This document shows, one piece after another, positions 47,889 to 51,312 of a stretch of 51,312 nucleotides of DNA (the stretch's first letter is position 1; every line of letters starts with the position of its first letter). The notes below the pieces were generated by a model. It worked only from the letters and a program-made list of their open reading frames with translations, searched no databases and had not been told where the DNA came from. This stretch comes from an uncultured Bacteroidales bacterium (GTDB taxonomy: Bacteria > Bacteroidota > Bacteroidia > Bacteroidales > Bacteroidaceae): contig CACWFY010000017.1 of NCBI GenBank assembly GCA_902760345.1, forward strand, positions 1 to 51,312, read 5' to 3'. The position numbers and the translations under genes were made by a program.

Positions 47889-49946
47889 ATGAAACGTTTT
47901 CTTGTTTGTTTATCATTTATCATTTGTCATTTATCATTTAGCAGCGTAGCTGCGCAAAATCCCTATCTGCCATTGTGGGAGCATCTGCCCGATGGTGAAC
48001 CCCGCGTTTTTGAAGACCCAGACAATCCTGGTAAGTATCGTGCTTATATCATCGGTTCGCATGATGTGACTTATACTGCATACTGTGGGCCCGATATCCG
48101 CATGTGGTCGGCACCCGTTGAAGATCTGAGCCAGTGGCGTGATGAAGGACCAATTTTTACGTGGTTCGTCAACGGGCAGTGGGACACGATGTATGCTCCT
48201 GACCTCGTAGAGACTGTCGATAAGGCTACAGGTAAGAAAATTTATTGGCTTTATCCCCACAGCCGCGGCTGGCGTCGTGTGCCGATGGTATGTAAGGGTG
48301 ACCGTCCTGATGGCCCCTTCACTCCAGTAAACTTGACGGCTGACGGTACACAGTGTCTGCCAGGTTCGCTCATCGACTTCGACCCGTCAGTGTTTATTGA
48401 GACCATTACCAATAAGAAGGATAAGGACTTCGATAAGGGCTATCGTGCTTATGTGTTCTATGGCTTCCAGCACTCTACTGCTTGCGAACTCGACCAGAAT
48501 ACCATGTATTCGAAGCGTGAAGGTACTGAACTCATCGATCCGTTCATTCCTGCCAGCAGTGCCGACGGTCGTCTGCTCGACAAGGCCGGTAGTGAGTATA
48601 AAGCACTCTATCAGGGACAGAATCCCCTCGACTTCAACTTCTTCGAAGCTTCGTCCATTCGTCAGGTGGGCAACAAGTACGTGATGGTATTCTCTGGCTA
48701 CTCTGGTAAGGAGTATGGCTTGGGCAATACCAACTCAGCTCTGCGCTATGCGTTTGGCGACTCTCCTCTCGGCCCTTGGCGCTCTGGTGGCGTCTTGGTT
48801 GACTCTCGTGGTGTCGTTGTTGGCGAAGATGGTGGTAAACTCATCACCACCAATGCTGGTCACAATACCCACGGCTCGCTGCAGGAAATCAATGGTCAGT
48901 GGTATGTGTTCTATCACCGTCCTCCCCGTGGCTTTGGTAATGCCCGTCAGGCTATGGTGGCTCCTGTAAAGATTACATGGGACAAGAAACCCGTTGCCAA
49001 GGGTGGTGTCGTGAAGATTACCGGTTACGATCCCTATGCCAAGAATAATGAGTGGGTGGCTGCTGCCGCTGACGGCAATACCTATACCGGCGCCGAGGTG
49101 ACCAGTGAGGGCTTCCAGATTTTTGGATTGCCACCTTATAATTATTATAGTGCTGGCTATGCCTGCTTTATGTATGGTCCTAACAGCAACAACTATATGC
49201 AGGACAATCACGATGTATGGAATAACTCCATGGATCTGGCTGGCATTCAGAATGGTGGCATCATCGGCTTTAAGTATTTCGGCTTTGGTGGCCTTGACAA
49301 GGATACGAAGGGCGTGAAGGCTTTCGAGGGTATCAAGAAGGGCGACAATGTCAAGCTGAATATCAACCTGACAGCCAGTGGCAAGGGCGCCTTTAAGATT
49401 CATGTACTGCTGGATAATCCATGGAAGGGGGAAGAGGTGGCAGTGATTGATATTCCTGCTAATTTTACTGCTAATAAGGCACTCACAGTATCTCATTCTA
49501 TTCCTGCATTGGAGGGCCTGACAGGTAAGCACGCCATCTACCTCGTAGTCGAAGGTCCTGAAGTGAAACAGAACGACCAGCAGCGTCCGCAGTGGGGTCG
49601 TCGTCAGGAACCCCAGCGTCCGCAGGGTCTCTTCGACCTTCACGGCATTGGTTTTGCTAAAGAGAATAAGGGCGCACAGCCTGCTTTTGTTCCTGAGGTC
49701 ACCATCACTGTTGATGGTAAAAAGCTGAACATCCCCGTACAGCCTATTATGTCGACCAATGCCAACGGCTATACCGAGTGTAACCACTATCAACTCTATG
49801 CTCCTATTAAGGCAGGTTCAAAGTTGCAGGCTACCTGTGAGCAGGCTCCTAATGCTGTCAAGTTTGAGATTAGCTCAGTGGTTGCTGGACGTGCTACAAT
49901 AAAGGCAATATATAAAGGTAAGGAGAAAGTTTTCTTGATTAACTAA
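47889..49946 (+). CDS. GH43-like enzyme with C-terminal CBM6-like domain
   Basis: A 685-residue secreted protein. The ATG at 47889 is preferred over the GTG at 47886. The propeller region (about 25-365) has FEDPDNPG near its start, DFDPSVF in the middle and FFEASSI as the probable acid Glu region, with HRPPRGFGNARQAM near its end; this fits a less common GH43 clade. The region about 380-605 resembles a CBM6-like jelly roll (GFKYFGFGG, NVKLNINLTASGKGAFKI), broken by a charged QQRPQWGRRQEPQRPQ loop. A small beta-domain ends it. The signal peptide comes from copy 3 of the repeat. Last gene of its operon; a terminator follows at 49986. Confidence 0.8.
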   Translation: MKRFLVCLSFIICHLSFSSVAAQNPYLPLWEHLPDGEPRVFEDPDNPGKYRAYIIGSHDVTYTAYCGPDIRMWSAPVEDLSQWRDEGPIFTWFVNGQWDTMYAPDLVETVDKATGKKIYWLYPHSRGWRRVPMVCKGDRPDGPFTPVNLTADGTQCLPGSLIDFDPSVFIETITNKKDKDFDKGYRAYVFYGFQHSTACELDQNTMYSKREGTELIDPFIPASSADGRLLDKAGSEYKALYQGQNPLDFNFFEASSIRQVGNKYVMVFSGYSGKEYGLGNTNSALRYAFGDSPLGPWRSGGVLVDSRGVVVGEDGGKLITTNAGHNTHGSLQEINGQWYVFYHRPPRGFGNARQAMVAPVKITWDKKPVAKGGVVKITGYDPYAKNNEWVAAAADGNTYTGAEVTSEGFQIFGLPPYNYYSAGYACFMYGPNSNNYMQDNHDVWNNSMDLAGIQNGGIIGFKYFGFGGLDKDTKGVKAFEGIKKGDNVKLNINLTASGKGAFKIHVLLDNPWKGEEVAVIDIPANFTANKALTVSHSIPALEGLTGKHAIYLVVEGPEVKQNDQQRPQWGRRQEPQRPQGLFDLHGIGFAKENKGAQPAFVPEVTITVDGKKLNIPVQPIMSTNANGYTECNHYQLYAPIKAGSKLQATCEQAPNAVKFEISSVVAGRATIKAIYKGKEKVFLIN
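47910..47953 (+). repeat. Signal-peptide-encoding repeat, copy 3
   Basis: The same 31-bp stretch (47910-47940) and the hairpin GCAGC-GTA-GCTGC (47941-47953), in frame as LSFIICHLSFSSVAAQ. Confidence 0.75.
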
Positions 49947-49966
49947 TGCTGTTGTAACATGAAGAT

Positions 49967-50031
49967 GTTACGAATGACAAAGTCTGTGGAACGCACTGCA
50001 AAGGGCGTTCCACTTTTCTTTCGTACCTTTG
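49967..50031 (+). promoter_or_regulatory. XynR-type operator and -7 box of the last GH10 gene
   Basis: The 27-bp site at 49967-49993 has half-sites GTTACG and GGAACG with central AAAGTC, sharing ACAAAGTC and GTG with the xus operator. The -7 box TACCTTTG (50024-50031) follows after exactly 30 bp. No -33 TTTG is present. The site overlaps the upstream operon's terminator. Confidence 0.75.
49986..50020 (+). terminator. Terminator of the GH10-CE1/GH43 operon, overlapping the next operator
   Basis: GTGGAACGC (49986-49994) pairs perfectly with GCGTTCCAC (50005-50013), 10-nt loop, followed by the T-rich TTTTCTTTC. The left arm is at the same time the right half of the operator at 49967-49993. Confidence 0.8.
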
Positions 50032-50061
50032 CACCCGAAAATATAACATAATTTTAGAACG

Positions 50062-51312
50062 ATGAATAATAAACTAAAGCAAAGCTTACTGATAATGGCG
50101 GCTGGCCTATGCGTAATGCCTGCTGTTGCCCAAATATCAAGCAATCCCTACAAGTTCCTTGGTAATATCACTACTGGTGGTAGTGTTGAAGCGGGTGGTG
50201 GCGTACCATCGTATTATACGCTTTGGAATCAGATTACCTGTGAGAACGAATCTAAGTGGTCTTCTGTAGAAGGAAGTAGAGGCAATTTCAACTGGAATGG
50301 ATCTGATAATGCCTTCAACTATGCAAAGAGCCATAATTTTACATATAAGTTCCATGCCTTGGTGTGGGGTGCTCAGTATCCTGGCTGGTTGGAGAACCTA
50401 TCGCCTAAGGAGCGTTTTGCTGCTTATGTAAATTGGTTTGATCACGCCAAGGAAAAGTATAATACGTTACCCATGATTGATGTGGTGAATGAAGCTGTGG
50501 GGATGCACCAAAAGGGCAATCCCATGGTGAAAGAGTCATTGGGCGGCGGTGGTAAGACCGGCTATGATTGGCTTATAAAAGCCTTTGATATGGCTTATGA
50601 ACGTTGGCCGGATGCTATTCTTATTTACAATGATTATAATTCCATTCAGTATGATATAGACCCTTATATTGATTTGGTACGTACGCTGCGTGATGCCGGA
50701 GCACCTATTGATGCCTATGGTAATCAGGCACATGAGTTAAGCGGGTGTAGTGCGAGTGATTTGAGAAGTGCGTTAAAGAAACAACAAGACGCACTGAAGA
50801 TGCCCATGTTTATTACAGAATATGATATTGGCGACTATGATCCTGAAACCCATGGTAATACTCAAAAATCTAATTTTCAGGCACATATTCCAGTGATGTG
50901 GGAGGCTCCTTATTGTGCTGGTGTCACCTTGTGGGGCTATGTATATGGTAAGACTTGGATTAACCTGAAAGAAAAGGATAATCCATATCAAGATGCAAGG
51001 GATGAAAATGGCAATTTAATAGGCCCAGGTATTTCTGGTATATACAAGGATGGTGTAGAACGTCCAGCCATGACCTGGCTTCGCGAATATATGCAGACCG
51101 ATGCTGCCAAGAATGCCGTGGGTCCTTTCCCCGGTACAAAGAAAGAGGCCTCTATCTATATCCGTCCAGCTTCCCTGAAAGTTGCAGCAAAAGATGTACT
51201 TCCCATTATGGTGCGTGCTCGTATGGCCACCAAGACTATCGAGAAGGTTGACCTTTATGTTGACGATGAACTGATTACTACCATGACGCAGGCTCCCTAC
51301 CTTGCCGAATAT
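50062..51312 (+). CDS. GH10 endo-beta-1,4-xylanase, C-terminus cut by the window edge
   Basis: Open from the ATG at 50062 to the right edge, 417 codons with no stop. Signal peptide MNNKLKQSLLIMAAGLCVMPAVAQ. The GH10 barrel (about 30-355) is intact: CENESKWSSVEG, HALVWGAQYPGW, acid/base Glu144 in DVVNEAVG, IYNDYNS, GNQAHE and nucleophile Glu253 in FITEYDI. The sequence belongs to the divergent GH10 group with TEYD instead of TELD. An Ig-like domain begins at about 375 (ASIYIRPASLKV...VDLYVDDELITTM). It has its own XynR-type operator. What follows is outside the window. Confidence 0.93.
   Translation, partial: MNNKLKQSLLIMAAGLCVMPAVAQISSNPYKFLGNITTGGSVEAGGGVPSYYTLWNQITCENESKWSSVEGSRGNFNWNGSDNAFNYAKSHNFTYKFHALVWGAQYPGWLENLSPKERFAAYVNWFDHAKEKYNTLPMIDVVNEAVGMHQKGNPMVKESLGGGGKTGYDWLIKAFDMAYERWPDAILIYNDYNSIQYDIDPYIDLVRTLRDAGAPIDAYGNQAHELSGCSASDLRSALKKQQDALKMPMFITEYDIGDYDPETHGNTQKSNFQAHIPVMWEAPYCAGVTLWGYVYGKTWINLKEKDNPYQDARDENGNLIGPGISGIYKDGVERPAMTWLREYMQTDAAKNAVGPFPGTKKEASIYIRPASLKVAAKDVLPIMVRARMATKTIEKVDLYVDDELITTMTQAPYLAEY

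Overview
The window looks like a chromosome segment of a xylan-degrading rumen- or gut-type Prevotella (Prevotella ruminicola/bryantii group, Bacteroidota). The basis is tandem SusC/SusD pairs, a one-piece hybrid two-component regulator, Bacteroidota promoters (-7 box TAnnTTTG) and a GH10-CE1 xylanase/feruloyl esterase of the Xyn10D-Fae1A type. The species is inferred from protein architecture, not from a database search.

Layout. 1-1734: housekeeping genes pckA (cut by the left edge) and upp. 1741-5745 (minus): XynR-type regulator that senses xylo-oligosaccharides in the periplasm. 6267-21815: xus operon with two SusC/SusD pairs, a XusE-like lipoprotein, a GH10-fold lipoprotein whose active site is largely lost, and a secreted multi-CBM protein. 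21.9-24.9 kb: an accessory island with a MntA/HepT toxin-antitoxin pair between two near-identical terminators, a repeat-rich MITE-like block, a Fic protein, and a GxxExxY nuclease-like gene inside an inverted-repeat element with cloverleaf-shaped ends. 25015-30103: GH43-CBM6, a DUF6057-type membrane protein and a CxxCH beta-propeller lipoprotein. 30154-31689 (minus): GH30 xylanase. 31904-38732: CE6-CE1 esterase, GH3 and GH31. 38838-49946: GH10-CE1, then GH43 proteins interrupted by a four-helix-bundle (S23/IVS-like) gene. 50062 to the right edge: another GH10, cut.

How they work together. Xylan is cut at the surface by GH10 and GH30 enzymes, de-esterified by CE6/CE1 modules, imported by Xus SusC/D complexes and finished by GH43, GH3 and GH31 enzymes. 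The five plus-strand xylan transcription units (starting at 6267, 25015, 31904, 38838 and 50062) each carry a 27-bp direct-repeat site lying 30 or 31 bp upstream of a -7 box. Four of the five promoters lack any -33 box. This is the best candidate for the XynR operator and makes the scattered operons one regulon.

The two most unusual things are this rigidly phased operator and the GxxExxY element, whose two ends fold into the same cloverleaf architecture with different stem sequences. Also notable are signal peptides encoded by a repeated DNA unit that ends in a compensated hairpin.
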